Shown piece by piece: positions 27,957 through 37,466 of a DNA stretch of 64,000 nucleotides (its first letter is position 1; every line of letters begins with the position of its first letter). The DNA comes from Lachnospiraceae bacterium. Its GTDB lineage: Bacteria; Bacillota; Clostridia; Lachnospirales; Lachnospiraceae. The DNA is taken from positions 1 through 64,000 of the forward strand of contig WRBB01000006.1 of assembly GCA_009779895.1 (NCBI GenBank), given 5' to 3'. The notes beneath the pieces are model-generated. The model searched no databases. It was given only the letters and a program-made list of their open reading frames with translations, and was not told where the DNA came from. The position numbers and the translations under genes were made by a program.

Positions 27957-28792
27957 TTACTTTGAACCTCCTCAATTATAGTATTGGGCGTGGACGCCCC
28001 CGCTGTAATACCTACTGTTTCCACTAACCGCAATTGATTCAAATTCAAATCCTCAAGTGTCTGTATGTAGTACGTAGCTTTACACGCATTTTGGCAAATT
28101 TCAAATAACTTTTGAGTATTGGAACTATGCTTATCACCAATGACAATCATAACCTCTACTACCTCTGCAATCTCCTTTGCCTCCTCCTGCCTTTCCTTTG
28201 TTGCATTACAGATCGTATTTAAAACACTTACATTGTAACCTTTTTTCGCAACTATTTCAACTATATCTTGGAATTTATTGTAATTAAATGTAGTTTGTGC
28301 GACAATGCAAATCTTTAAATCATCCAAGAGTAGAATCCCCTCTAAATCTTTCGGTGTTTGTACCACTACAGAGCTCCCTGCAATCCACCCTTGTATTCCT
28401 TGAACCTCCGGATGTTTCGGGTCTCCCACAATCAAAATAAAAGAACCCGCTTCACTTTCTTTTTGCACAATTTTATGTATCTTTGTCACAAAAGGACAAG
28501 TGGCATCTACAATCTCCAAACCTCGACTTTTTGCCAAATCATAAATCGACTTTTCCACCCCATGAGAACGAATAATCACAACACCTTCCGTTAAAGCTGC
28601 CAAAGCATCTCTGGAATTTAAAACAACAACACCTTCTTGCTCTAATTGTTTAATCACTTCTCCATTATGAATAATAGGACCATATGTATAAATTTTCTTA
28701 CCCCGATGGGCTTGAATCTGTTCAAACACTGTATCAACCGCATTTTTCACCCCAAAGCAAAAACCTGCCGTTTTTGCAGAAATCACCTGCAT
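27926..28792 (-). CDS. ispH: 4-hydroxy-3-methylbut-2-enyl diphosphate reductase
   Basis: IspH is the last enzyme of the MEP pathway, a [4Fe-4S] protein that makes isopentenyl and dimethylallyl diphosphate. The three cluster cysteines are visible in AGFCFGVKNAV, DATCPFVTKIHK and NTICNATKERQEE; the HGVEKSIYDLA and HSSNTQKLFEI segments supply substrate-binding residues. A GTG at 28801 would overlap cmk by 4 bases; the ATG at 28792 has AAAGGG 8 bases upstream and gives 288 residues. Its 3' end overlaps the S1 gene. It complements dxs and ispA elsewhere in the window. Confidence 0.95.
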   Translation of the reverse strand: MQVISAKTAGFCFGVKNAVDTVFEQIQAHRGKKIYTYGPIIHNGEVIKQLEQEGVVVLNSRDALAALTEGVVIIRSHGVEKSIYDLAKSRGLEIVDATCPFVTKIHKIVQKESEAGSFILIVGDPKHPEVQGIQGWIAGSSVVVQTPKDLEGILLLDDLKICIVAQTTFNYNKFQDIVEIVAKKGYNVSVLNTICNATKERQEEAKEIAEVVEVMIVIGDKHSSNTQKLFEICQNACKATYYIQTLEDLNLNQLRLVETVGITAGASTPNTIIEEVQSKCQSYLLNRC

Positions 28793-28797
28793 GTCCC

Positions 28798-29457
28798 TCA
28801 CCCTTTCACATACTTAGAAATTGTTTCTACAACTTCTGGAATTGTCATCTCTGAACTATCCACTAAAATGGCATCTTCCGCCTGTTTTAACGGTGCCACC
28901 TCACGTTTTGTATCTCGTTCATCTCGATCAGCAATATCCTGCTTAACCTCCTCCAAATTGCAGGAAATGCCTTTTTCTTGCAATTCCAAAAAACGCCTCC
29001 GGGCACGTGTATCTACACTGGCTGTCAAAAAGATTTTCACATCTGCATCCGGCAGTATCTGCGTGCCAATATCCCGTCCATCCATAACCACGTTCTGGGT
29101 TTTTGCCAAATCTTTTTGAATTGCCAACAAATGTTCGCGTACCTCCGGAATACCTGCGATATGTGATGCAATATTGCCCACCGCTTCAGCACGTAAACGG
29201 TCCGTGACCACTTCTTCACCCAACAAAACCTGCTGCATACCATTTTCATAATCAATACCAACTTTAATTTCAGGCAAATGCCCTATCACATCCTTTGCAT
29301 CACTTATCTCTAAACCATGATCTAAAAAATACAGGGCAATCGCACGATACATCGCACCTGTATCAACATAAATAAAGCCATTTTCCTTGGCCACCAATTT
29401 GGCAATGGTACTTTTCCCTGCTCCAGAAGGACCATCTATCGCTATATTAAAACCCAT
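28798..29457 (-). CDS. cmk: Cytidylate kinase
   Basis: Cytidylate kinase phosphorylates CMP and dCMP. The 219-residue protein starts MGFNIAIDGPSGAGKSTIAK with the P-loop GPSGAGKST, then the conserved YVDTGAMYRAIAL motif, VVMDGRDIGTQILPDADVKI and a LID segment near RDERDTKRE. The cmk-ispH-S1 order is a well known Firmicutes cluster. It lies 21 bases after the flavoprotein gene. Confidence 0.97.
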   Translation of the reverse strand: MGFNIAIDGPSGAGKSTIAKLVAKENGFIYVDTGAMYRAIALYFLDHGLEISDAKDVIGHLPEIKVGIDYENGMQQVLLGEEVVTDRLRAEAVGNIASHIAGIPEVREHLLAIQKDLAKTQNVVMDGRDIGTQILPDADVKIFLTASVDTRARRRFLELQEKGISCNLEEVKQDIADRDERDTKREVAPLKQAEDAILVDSSEMTIPEVVETISKYVKG

Positions 29458-29478
29458 CTCATACCTCTTTTCCCACTT

Positions 29479-30714
29479 CTAACCTACACGTTCTCCTGCT
29501 AAATATCCGGTTGACCAAGCAATTTGCAAATTAAACCCGCCTGTCACCCCATCTAAATCCAATACCTCCCCCACAAAATACAAACCTGAGACCAACTTGG
29601 ACTCCATCGTACCGGGGTCGATTTCTTTAACATTGACACCACCTTTGGTAATAATTGCCTCATTGAAACTCCTGAGTCCAATCAAAGTCAAGGGAAACCC
29701 TTTCATCAAACCCACAAAACCATGCCGCTCTTCCTTGGTGATGGCATTGACCTGTTTTTCCACATCTATTTGACTCAACTTTAAAATCACAGGAATCAAT
29801 TTACTCGGAAATAACTTACCAATGGCATTTTTGAACTGTTTGTTTTTTGCGCCGGAAAACTCCCGTAACAAACGGTCATCCAGTTGTTCAAAAGTCAAAG
29901 CCGGCTTTAAGTCAATCTGCATAGTCAATTCGCCATGTTTCAATCTTTTTCCTATCACACTACTCGCACTTAATACAACGGGTCCACTCACTCCATAATG
30001 AGTGAACAACATTTCACCAAATTCCGTATATCGTTTTTTCTTATTTTCGAAGATAGACACCTGAACATTTCGCAAGGAAAGACCTTGTAATTCTTTGATA
30101 TAATCTTCTTTTACTTCCATGGGAACCAAAGCCGGATACAATTCTGTTATTGTATGCCCGGCCTTTTTGGCAAAAAAATAACCATCCCCTGTAGAACCTG
30201 TGGAGGGATAAGACATACCACCTGTGGCCACAATCACTGCATCCGAAAAAATTTTCTTTTGATTCTCCAACTCTAAACCAACTATTGTTCCATCTTCATA
30301 CAATACATCCTTTACTGCTGTATGCAAAAAAATCTGTACCCCCGCTCGTTCCATTTCTTTTTTAAGTGCCGCAATCACATCACTCGAATGATCCGATGCC
30401 GGAAATACCCGATTACCTCGCTCAATCTTTAGAGGCACCTTACAGGTTTCAAAAAATGCCATGGTCTGCTCATTATTAAAATGGTAAAACGCACTATACA
30501 AAAACCGCGCATTTGTTAAAACAGCTTGAAAAAGCCCTTCCATTTCACAAGCATTTGTCAAATTGCAGCGACCTTTCCCTGAAATAAATATTTTTTTGCC
30601 CAGTTTCTCATTTTTTTCAAAAAGCTGTACCTGATGTCCTGCACGCCCCGCTAATATGGCTGACATCATACCTGACGCACCACCACCTATGATAGAAACC
30701 TTACGCATCTTCAT
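29479..30714 (-). CDS. HI0933-like NAD(P)/FAD-dependent oxidoreductase
   Basis: The protein starts with a dinucleotide-binding fold (KVSIIGGGASGMMSAILAGR), followed by KLGKKIFISGKGRCNLTNAC, a family signature. It ends with GVNVKEIDPGTMESKLVSGLYFVGEVLDLDGVTGGFNLQIAWSTG, here given only as landmarks: GVNVKEI and LDLDGVTGGFN. These mark the HI0933/YhiN flavoprotein family, whose function is largely unknown; the bile-acid enzyme BaiN belongs to it. The ATG at 30714 has GGAAAG upstream; 30708 is also possible. It overlaps the regulator gene upstream by a few bases. Confidence 0.88.
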   Translation of the reverse strand: MKMRKVSIIGGGASGMMSAILAGRAGHQVQLFEKNEKLGKKIFISGKGRCNLTNACEMEGLFQAVLTNARFLYSAFYHFNNEQTMAFFETCKVPLKIERGNRVFPASDHSSDVIAALKKEMERAGVQIFLHTAVKDVLYEDGTIVGLELENQKKIFSDAVIVATGGMSYPSTGSTGDGYFFAKKAGHTITELYPALVPMEVKEDYIKELQGLSLRNVQVSIFENKKKRYTEFGEMLFTHYGVSGPVVLSASSVIGKRLKHGELTMQIDLKPALTFEQLDDRLLREFSGAKNKQFKNAIGKLFPSKLIPVILKLSQIDVEKQVNAITKEERHGFVGLMKGFPLTLIGLRSFNEAIITKGGVNVKEIDPGTMESKLVSGLYFVGEVLDLDGVTGGFNLQIAWSTGYLAGERVG

Positions 30715-31642
30715 TATCACTTTCCATACAAATATCCTCCCGAATCGGATTTAATTCATCCCGGTTATAAACCTGAAATTCATCCCAAATCCGCTCCAAT
30801 CCCTCTAAATTACGAATCACCTTTTCTTGATTACAAATACACAAAGACACAATCAAAGCATTCAGCACACTCAACGGAGCAACCAAGGAATCTACAATAG
30901 ATGCCATATCACTACGTGCAATCAAATTGCAGGAAGAATATAAATTTATAGGCGAATGCGTACTATCCGTCAAAGTAATCACTTTGGCTTTGCGGCTATT
31001 GGCAAATTCCAAAGCCTTTAGCGTACGCATCGAATACCGTGGAAAACTGATGCCAAACACCACATCTTCTTCATTGACCCGCATCAACTGTTCAAAAACC
31101 TCGCTGGAACTATTATGGTGGAGAACCAGCACCGATTCACAAATCAAATTCAAATAAAAGCCTAAAAATGAAGCCAGAGGAGCACTGCCGCGCAAGCCCA
31201 CCAAATAAATCTTACGCCCTGCCAAAATCGTTTCCACTGCCTGCTCAAAAGCATTGGAATCAATCTCCGCCATCGTTGCCTTGATTTTATTAATATCCGA
31301 TTGCAACACACGCTCTAATATCTTGGTTTCACTTACACGATCCGAAGTGATTTCCATGCGCTGAATGGAATTTAACTTGTTTCGCACCATTTCTTTCAAA
31401 GCCTCTTGAAAGTCAGGATAACCCGAATAACCCAAAGTAGTGGCAAAACGTACCACTGTAGATTCACTCACCCCAACCACTTCAGCAAGTTTCGCTGCGG
31501 TTAAAAACACAGCTTTATCATAATGTTGGCTAATGTGGTCAGCCAAACGCTTTTGACTCTTACTTAACTTGTCGTATTTTTCTGTGATACTATTTAATAA
31601 CTCATGTGATACAATATTTGCATTTTCCGTTTTCTTCGCCAC
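30701..31642 (-). CDS. MurR/RpiR family transcriptional regulator
   Basis: The 313-residue protein has an N-terminal HTH_6 domain (about 15-90: KSQKRLADHI, KLAEVVGVSESTVVRFATTL) and a C-terminal SIS sugar-phosphate-binding domain (about 130-270: IYLVGLRGSAPLASFLGFY, DVVFGISFPRYS). Regulators of this family sense phosphosugars and control sugar catabolism or cell-wall recycling. No sugar genes are next to it; it lies between an aminopeptidase and a flavoprotein, so its target is unclear. The start is a GTG with GAGG 7-8 bases upstream. Confidence 0.9.
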   Translation of the reverse strand: MAKKTENANIVSHELLNSITEKYDKLSKSQKRLADHISQHYDKAVFLTAAKLAEVVGVSESTVVRFATTLGYSGYPDFQEALKEMVRNKLNSIQRMEITSDRVSETKILERVLQSDINKIKATMAEIDSNAFEQAVETILAGRKIYLVGLRGSAPLASFLGFYLNLICESVLVLHHNSSSEVFEQLMRVNEEDVVFGISFPRYSMRTLKALEFANSRKAKVITLTDSTHSPINLYSSCNLIARSDMASIVDSLVAPLSVLNALIVSLCICNQEKVIRNLEGLERIWDEFQVYNRDELNPIREDICMESDNEDA

Positions 31643-31651
31643 AATTTTACC

Positions 31652-33445
31652 TCATACAGAAATATTTCCGGTTGCTTTTTTTAACCATTTTGCCTCTTCT
31701 GCCGCCAAATGCGGACAAATGGTATCATAAACTTTTTGATGATACGCATTTAACAAAGCAATCTCTTCCCCATTCATATATTCCACTGCGATACCATCTA
31801 AGTCAAGCGGTACCAAAGTCAATGTCTCAAAACACATAAACTGACCATATACATTTTTTTCGGCCTTTTGTACCAACAACATATTTTCCAAACGGATACC
31901 GTGAGAACCCTCTATGTAAATACCCGGCTCATCCGTCACCTGCATATTTTCCTCAAAAGCGGTAGGGGATTTTTTGCCTCGTTTCCAATTGATATTAATG
32001 GGACCCTCATGAACACCACCAACATGACCTACACCATGACCTGTACCGTGATTATAATTCAAGCCTTTCTGCCAAAAGGCTTCCCGTGTAGCATAATCAA
32101 TATGGGATCCATCACACCCATATAAAAATTTTACATTGGATAATTTTAACATACTCTTCGCTACAAGCGTAAAATGTGCTTTCATTTCATCGCTGATATG
32201 ACCAATCACATAGGTACGGGTAATATCTGTGGTACCATTCAAATAATGGCCGCCTGTATCTGTCAAAAGCAACCCATCCGAATCCAAGTTTACATTGCTT
32301 TCTTCCGTCGCAGCATAATGAACGATCGCTGCATGCTCTCGAAAGGCACAAATAGGCAAAAAGCTAGGACCTAGATATAATTCCTGCTCTTGCCGAAATG
32401 CAGCAATTTTTTCTGCCACGGCCAACTCCGTCAAAGAACTTACGTCTGGATGGTTTTTTAACCAATACATAAACTTTGTATTTGCCACACCATCTTTCAC
32501 GTGAGCTTGCCGAATCCCATCCGCCTCTACCGGATTTTTGACACATTTCATTATTGCCAACGGATTGTCTTGTTTTAGCACAATCACATCCACGGGAATA
32601 TGGGCATAAATGGTATAATTTACACCCGCCGGATCCAACAACACCACTTCTTGTGAATCCAATTTTTCTACATCTTCATATAATTTATCATAAGGTTTCA
32701 CAGATATATTTAACTTTTCTAACTCCGTCAAAATCTCTCCATCAAAATGTCTTTCATCAGAATATAAAATACCTGTATTTTCCCAAATCGCCAAATAAGA
32801 CAGCACAAAAGGAAAGCAAGGAATATCATTTCCGCGCAAATTTAACAACCAACCAATATCATCCAAGGTTGTCAGTAAATATAAACTGACTTCTTCCTTT
32901 GCCATAACTTCACGAATGTGAATCAGCTTTGCGGCAGCACTTTCCCCCGCATAGTTTTCCGGCAACAAAAAAGCCGGTTCACAAGGCAATTCCGGCCGAT
33001 CAGACCAAAAAGCCCCAACCAAGTCTAAATCAAAAATAATTTCACCTTTTTTCGCCTCTACAATATCTTCATATTGAAGTCCATCATTCACACCAACGGT
33101 ACGACCATCAAAAGCAATGACACCACCTTCCGGCAATTCATTTTCCAGAAACTCCAAAACCGTAGGAATACCCGGCTCTCCCATTTCATACAGAGCAATG
33201 TTGCTACCTGCCAACTCTTGACGTGCTTGAATAAAATAACGACCATCCGTCCAAAGCCCTGCCTTTTCTTTGGTAAAAACAGCAGTACCATTAGAACCTG
33301 TAAAACCCGTCATATATTCTCTGACTTTAAAATAATCTGCAACATATTCTGTATTATGAAAATCAGCAGTTGGAATCATGTAAATATCAATTTCTTTCTC
33401 TGCCATCCATTGCCTTAAACGACTCGACTTCTCTAATATGTCCAT
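31652..33445 (-). CDS. pepP: Xaa-Pro aminopeptidase (aminopeptidase P, long form)
   Basis: This M24B metallopeptidase removes the residue before proline at peptide N-termini. The 597-residue form carries two creatinase-like N-terminal domains followed by a pita-bread catalytic domain. Visible metal and active-site residues are in LLTDTGGHYLNGTTDITRTY (two Asp), HGTGHGVGHVGG (His), and EPGIY and RLENMLLV (Glu). It resembles the long eukaryote-like aminopeptidase P found in many Firmicutes rather than the 350-residue YqhT type. No signal peptide is seen, so it is cytosolic. It sits between leuA and the RpiR regulator with 8- and 9-base gaps. Confidence 0.93.
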   Translation of the reverse strand: MDILEKSSRLRQWMAEKEIDIYMIPTADFHNTEYVADYFKVREYMTGFTGSNGTAVFTKEKAGLWTDGRYFIQARQELAGSNIALYEMGEPGIPTVLEFLENELPEGGVIAFDGRTVGVNDGLQYEDIVEAKKGEIIFDLDLVGAFWSDRPELPCEPAFLLPENYAGESAAAKLIHIREVMAKEEVSLYLLTTLDDIGWLLNLRGNDIPCFPFVLSYLAIWENTGILYSDERHFDGEILTELEKLNISVKPYDKLYEDVEKLDSQEVVLLDPAGVNYTIYAHIPVDVIVLKQDNPLAIMKCVKNPVEADGIRQAHVKDGVANTKFMYWLKNHPDVSSLTELAVAEKIAAFRQEQELYLGPSFLPICAFREHAAIVHYAATEESNVNLDSDGLLLTDTGGHYLNGTTDITRTYVIGHISDEMKAHFTLVAKSMLKLSNVKFLYGCDGSHIDYATREAFWQKGLNYNHGTGHGVGHVGGVHEGPININWKRGKKSPTAFEENMQVTDEPGIYIEGSHGIRLENMLLVQKAEKNVYGQFMCFETLTLVPLDLDGIAVEYMNGEEIALLNAYHQKVYDTICPHLAAEEAKWLKKATGNISV

Positions 33446-33453
33446 TTGTGCTT

Positions 33454-35124
33454 TTATTCTCCTTTTGCAATCAAAATTTTATTTACGGCAGTTACCAACG
33501 CTTCCACGGATGCATACACAATATCCATGTCAATGCCAACACCCCAATACCTTTTTTTATTCCATGCCACACCCACATAAGCCACAGCCTTAGAAGAAGA
33601 GCCTTTTGTTAAAGAATGTTCTTCAAAATCTTCTAACTCATAAGGTAAATCCAAATATTGAGACAAAGCATTGCTCACCGCATCCAAACGTCCATTTCCA
33701 TTTCCGACAATTGTATGTGTCTCACCATCCCGCTGCAATACAAACTCTGCCATCATGTCTTCTCCCCTTTGATAACGTAATGCATCCAATGAAAAAATTC
33801 GTTTGTGATTCAAATAATACGCCTCAAATATTTGATAAATACGACTTGGGTCGATCTCTTTATGATCCTTGTCCGAAATATCTTTGACTAAATAACCCAC
33901 CTCTTCTTTCATCTTCTCCGGCAAATTAAAACCAAAGTTTTGTTTCAAAATATAACTAACACCACCCTTACCGGATTGGCTGTTGATACGAATCACATCA
34001 GACTCATAACGACGTCCAATATCGCAGGGATCAATGGGCAGATAAGGCACCGTCCATTGATTGACCAACACCTGCTCTTCCCGATAGGTCATACCTTTTG
34101 CGATGGCATCTTGATGAGAGCCCGAAAATGCCGTAAAAACCAAGTCTCCGGCATATGGATGACGAGGTGATACATGCATATTTGTCAAACGTTCATATAT
34201 TTGACGAATTTCACCGATATTGGAAAAGTCCAAGTCCGGATCTACCCCTTGTGAATACATATTCATCGCAATGGTCATAATATCTGAATTGCCTGTACGC
34301 TCTCCATTGCCAAACAATGTGCCCTCAATCCGATCTGCACCTGCCAATAAACCCAACTCTGCATCACTAATGCCGCACCCTCTATCATTATGAGGATGTA
34401 AGCTTAATAATACACAATCGCGGTATTTTAAATTTTTATGAAAATACTCTACTTGACTGGCAAATACATGAGGCATCGCCACCTGCACTGTAGTGGGCAA
34501 GTTGATAATCGCTTTCTGCGATGCATCGGGCTGCCATACATCCAATACCGCATTGCACACTTCTAAAGCATACTCAACCTCTGTGCCTTGAAAACTTTCA
34601 GGGCTATATTGAAACGTGAAATTGCCCTCTGTTTCATCTGCCAGTGCTTTTAACAATTTGGCTCCTTGGATGGCAATTTCTTTGATTTCATCTTTGTTTT
34701 TTCGAAACACCTGCTCCCTTTGAGCAACGGAAGTAGAGTTATACACATGAATCACCGCATGGGGTGCGCCCTCCACTGCCGCAAAAGTACGACGGATGAT
34801 ATGCTCCCTCGCTTGTGTTAGTACTTGGATTGTCACATCTTTTGGAATCATTTTTTGTTCAATCAAGGTGCGCAAAAACAAAAACTCTGTTTCCGATGCT
34901 GCCGGAAAACCAACCTCAATAACCTTAAAACCCACTCCAACCAACAATTGAAAAAATTCAATCTTTTCTTCTAAACTCATGGGCTCAATCAATGCTTGAT
35001 TGCCATCCCGCAAATCCACACTACACCAAATGGGAGGTTGCGCAATATAATCCTTTTGTACCCAATCAAAACAATCCATGGGTGGCTTAAAATACATACG
35101 TTTATACTTTTCAAAATTTTTCAT
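33454..35124 (-). CDS. leuA: 2-isopropylmalate synthase, long LeuA type
   Basis: LeuA condenses acetyl-CoA with 2-ketoisovalerate, the first committed step of leucine synthesis. The 556-residue protein has a DRE-TIM barrel (SVDLRDGNQALIEPMSLEEK; metal-binding HPHND) and a C-terminal LeuA allosteric domain (about 430-556). The opening KYKRMYFKPPMDCFDWVQKD is typical of the longer LeuA class found in actinobacteria and some Firmicutes. No other leu genes and no T-box leader were seen; only 9 bases separate it from scpB, so it seems to be read with the upstream genes. Confidence 0.94.
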   Translation of the reverse strand: MKNFEKYKRMYFKPPMDCFDWVQKDYIAQPPIWCSVDLRDGNQALIEPMSLEEKIEFFQLLVGVGFKVIEVGFPAASETEFLFLRTLIEQKMIPKDVTIQVLTQAREHIIRRTFAAVEGAPHAVIHVYNSTSVAQREQVFRKNKDEIKEIAIQGAKLLKALADETEGNFTFQYSPESFQGTEVEYALEVCNAVLDVWQPDASQKAIINLPTTVQVAMPHVFASQVEYFHKNLKYRDCVLLSLHPHNDRGCGISDAELGLLAGADRIEGTLFGNGERTGNSDIMTIAMNMYSQGVDPDLDFSNIGEIRQIYERLTNMHVSPRHPYAGDLVFTAFSGSHQDAIAKGMTYREEQVLVNQWTVPYLPIDPCDIGRRYESDVIRINSQSGKGGVSYILKQNFGFNLPEKMKEEVGYLVKDISDKDHKEIDPSRIYQIFEAYYLNHKRIFSLDALRYQRGEDMMAEFVLQRDGETHTIVGNGNGRLDAVSNALSQYLDLPYELEDFEEHSLTKGSSSKAVAYVGVAWNKKRYWGVGIDMDIVYASVEALVTAVNKILIAKGE

Positions 35125-35133
35125 AGTTTTCCC

Positions 35134-35703
35134 CTATACATCCAACTTCAATTGTACCTCATCTTCTGCCTCTGCCTGAAAATGCTCCATTCGCTCAGGC
35201 TCTATCGTCGGTAAATCATGGATAGAACTCACACCGAAACGTCTCAAAAATTCCTCGCTGGTACCAAATTGAATCGGCCGCCCCGGCACATCCAAACGTC
35301 CAACCTCTTCCACCAAACCATATTCTATCAGCTTATTCACCGAATGATCTGATTTCACACCACGAATCTTTTCAATTTCCAGACGCGTCACCGGCTGTCG
35401 ATAAGCAATGATTGATAAGGTCTCTAAGGACACATCTGTCAAAACATTTTTTCGTGGTTGTTTGGCAATCTTTATCAAATATTCATACATCTCTTTTTTT
35501 GTACACATCTGAAAAGAATCATCCAATTCTAATATCGTAATGCCTCGATCACTTTGATTATAACTATCCTTTAGTTGATGAATCATCCTTCTTGTAGTTT
35601 CTTTATCATGATCTATCGCATGGGCGATTTGTCCCAAGGGCACAGAATCACCCATCGTAAATAAAATCGCCTCTATAATACCTTGTATACGCTGTATCTC
35701 CAT
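35134..35703 (-). CDS. scpB: Segregation and condensation protein B
   Basis: ScpB is the winged-helix subunit of the SMC-ScpAB condensin-like complex that compacts and separates chromosomes. The 189-residue protein has the two winged-helix domains, with QRIQGIIEAILFTMGDSVPL at the start and the conserved LETLSIIAYRQPVTRLEIEK and GRLDVPGRPIQFGTSEEFL blocks. It follows scpA by 15 bases, as in most Gram-positives. Confidence 0.96.
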   Translation of the reverse strand: MEIQRIQGIIEAILFTMGDSVPLGQIAHAIDHDKETTRRMIHQLKDSYNQSDRGITILELDDSFQMCTKKEMYEYLIKIAKQPRKNVLTDVSLETLSIIAYRQPVTRLEIEKIRGVKSDHSVNKLIEYGLVEEVGRLDVPGRPIQFGTSEEFLRRFGVSSIHDLPTIEPERMEHFQAEAEDEVQLKLDV

Positions 35704-35718
35704 TTTAATTTTCTTCCC

Positions 35719-36462
35719 CTAAACCATTAAATTTATCAAAATATCTCCGCAATGCTCATCTTGTTTCGCTTTAATCATACCCACTTTCATCAGCTCTAAA
35801 ATCGCCAGAAAGGTCACAACTACGTGCATCTTAGTTTTTTGCTTTTCCAACAATTGTCTAAAACTAAAACGACTATGTTTTTTCGCAAAACGCTCAACAT
35901 AAATCAACTTGTCGGATAAGGGCACGGACTCCTTTTCAATCTTGCCAAAACGACTGCGAATCGGATCCACCTTATCCTCCCGCCGTTTCATCACATCTTG
36001 AAAAATCTGATTCAGCTTGGATAATGTCAATTCAGATAATAATGCGCCAACATCAATCGGCTCTACATAAGCCTCCACTTCCGGCGGAACCGTAGGATTC
36101 TTGTACAAAACAGACGCACCATCCTCTTGACGCTCCTTTAATGCATAGGAGAAATAGCGATACATTTTGTATTGCAACAGTTGCTCTACCAGCTCTTGAC
36201 GTGGATCTTCTTCCTCTCCCACTTCATCCACCTCTTTGGGTAAAAGCATTTTGCATTTAATATCCAACAATGTCGCTGCCATCAGCAAGAACTCACTGAC
36301 CACATTTAAATCTTCCCGCTCCATGTTTTTGATGTATTCCAAATATTGTTTGGTAATCTCTACGATGGGAATGTCATAAATATCAATTTTATTTTTTTCA
36401 ATTAAATGCAACAATAAATCCAAGGGTCCCTCAAAAACCTGTAATTTAACTGGTATTGCCAT
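35719..36462 (-). CDS. scpA: Segregation and condensation protein A
   Basis: ScpA is the kleisin subunit that bridges SMC heads. The 247-residue protein begins with KLQVFEGPLDLLLHLIEKNK, the kleisin signature of ScpA, followed by YDIPIVEITKQYLEYI and FLLMAATLLDIKCKMLLPK. Its C-terminal winged helix contains VVTFLAILELMKVGMIKAKQ. It is paired with scpB downstream and follows the metallophosphoesterase gene by 4 bases. Confidence 0.96.
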   Translation of the reverse strand: MAIPVKLQVFEGPLDLLLHLIEKNKIDIYDIPIVEITKQYLEYIKNMEREDLNVVSEFLLMAATLLDIKCKMLLPKEVDEVGEEEDPRQELVEQLLQYKMYRYFSYALKERQEDGASVLYKNPTVPPEVEAYVEPIDVGALLSELTLSKLNQIFQDVMKRREDKVDPIRSRFGKIEKESVPLSDKLIYVERFAKKHSRFSFRQLLEKQKTKMHVVVTFLAILELMKVGMIKAKQDEHCGDILINLMV

Positions 36463-36466
36463 ATTT

Positions 36467-37372
36467 TTACTCCTTAATGACTTTGATCAAACTATCTTTG
36501 GTTTTGGCACTTGCAGACAAGGTCAACGTCACAATTTCTCCTTGATTGCATAAACGGATTGGTATCGTATGGGTACCTAGCCCCCGACTAACCACAATCG
36601 CTGATTTGCCCTCTATGGTCAATTCTCCGGAATACTTAGGAAACAATTGACCACGCGGAGATATCACACCACGCCAACCCGGTATTCGCACAATTCCACC
36701 ATGCAAGTGACCGGATAAAACCAAGTCTGCTCCCCATGCCTTATAAACAGGAAAGTGTACAGGATTATGCGCCAATAAAATTTGGAAATTTCTCCCATCC
36801 GCCTGCCCGATATAAGAACGCAGCACTTTACGGCTAAGGGGCTGTTTTCTGTTTTCTTTGTAATACGTATAAGGTAACTCCAATCCACTGATGCGAATAC
36901 TTTTACCATGCGTATAAATCAATTCATTGTCATTTTCCAATATATGAACACCGGCCTGCATCACCTCTTTTGCAAAAGGTTCATAAGGTGCATATTTTTC
37001 AGGATAAGTCTTTAATCTTTGCTCATGATTGCCATTGATTAAATAAGTGGGACATATTTGAGGCAGAACCTTTAACACCGCCAAACCATGGGCATACCCT
37101 GTTTTAAATTTAGCCACTACCATATCGCCGCCCACTAAAATCAAATCCGGTTTTTCATCTCGGATAGCCTGAATCAGTTTTTCATTTTCCTTGCCATATT
37201 TTTTATTATGTAAATCACTTAAAAAAACAATTTTTAACTCGCCTTTTATACCAGATAACTTCGGTGAACGAATCTGATAATTTATAATTCGAAATATCAT
37301 GTTTTCCCTTATGATTTCCAAAATCAGAAGTATTATGATTAAAGCAATCAAAGCAATGATAACAAAGTCCAT
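36467..37372 (-). CDS. Membrane-anchored metallophosphoesterase (YkuE/YaeI-like)
   Basis: The 301-residue protein has one N-terminal membrane segment (about 2-21) and a calcineurin-like phosphoesterase domain. Its metal motifs are IVFLSDLHNKKYG (DxH), LVGGDMV (GD), INGNHEQ (GNHE) and LVLSGHLHGG (GHxH). Relatives hydrolyse phosphate esters, such as UDP-2,3-diacylglucosamine-like or other lipid-linked compounds; the substrate here is unknown. It is the first gene of the long minus-strand run toward scpA, scpB and leuA, with a recognisable promoter (37397-37425) that overlaps the divergent one. Confidence 0.88.
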   Translation of the reverse strand: MDFVIIALIALIIILLILEIIRENMIFRIINYQIRSPKLSGIKGELKIVFLSDLHNKKYGKENEKLIQAIRDEKPDLILVGGDMVVAKFKTGYAHGLAVLKVLPQICPTYLINGNHEQRLKTYPEKYAPYEPFAKEVMQAGVHILENDNELIYTHGKSIRISGLELPYTYYKENRKQPLSRKVLRSYIGQADGRNFQILLAHNPVHFPVYKAWGADLVLSGHLHGGIVRIPGWRGVISPRGQLFPKYSGELTIEGKSAIVVSRGLGTHTIPIRLCNQGEIVTLTLSASAKTKDSLIKVIKE

Positions 37373-37396
37373 TTTTCCCCTCCATAATCCTCCATT

Positions 37397-37425
37397 ATCC
37401 TAACACTTTTTCTTGATTTTTACAA
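37397..37425 (-). promoter_or_regulatory. Promoter for the metallophosphoesterase-scpA-scpB-leuA run
   Basis: On the minus strand TTGTAA (37420-37425) and TAGGAT (37397-37402) are 17 bases apart. GGAGG sites precede the ATG at 37372. Its -35 region overlaps that of the divergent plus-strand promoter. Confidence 0.5.
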
Positions 37426-37441
37426 CTAGCTAGCGTATTAT
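37413..37441 (+). promoter_or_regulatory. Promoter for the J-domain gene
   Basis: TTGATT (37413-37418) and TATTAT (37436-37441) are 17 bases apart, followed by TGGAGG before the ATG at 37467. Both hexamers match the vegetative consensus at 5 of 6 or 4 of 6 positions. Confidence 0.55.
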
Positions 37442-37466
37442 TTAATAATGTAATGGAGGTTTTTAA

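Noticed and set aside
35125..35133. T-box or other leader for leuA
   Set aside because: Only 9 bases separate scpB and leuA; no leader fits.
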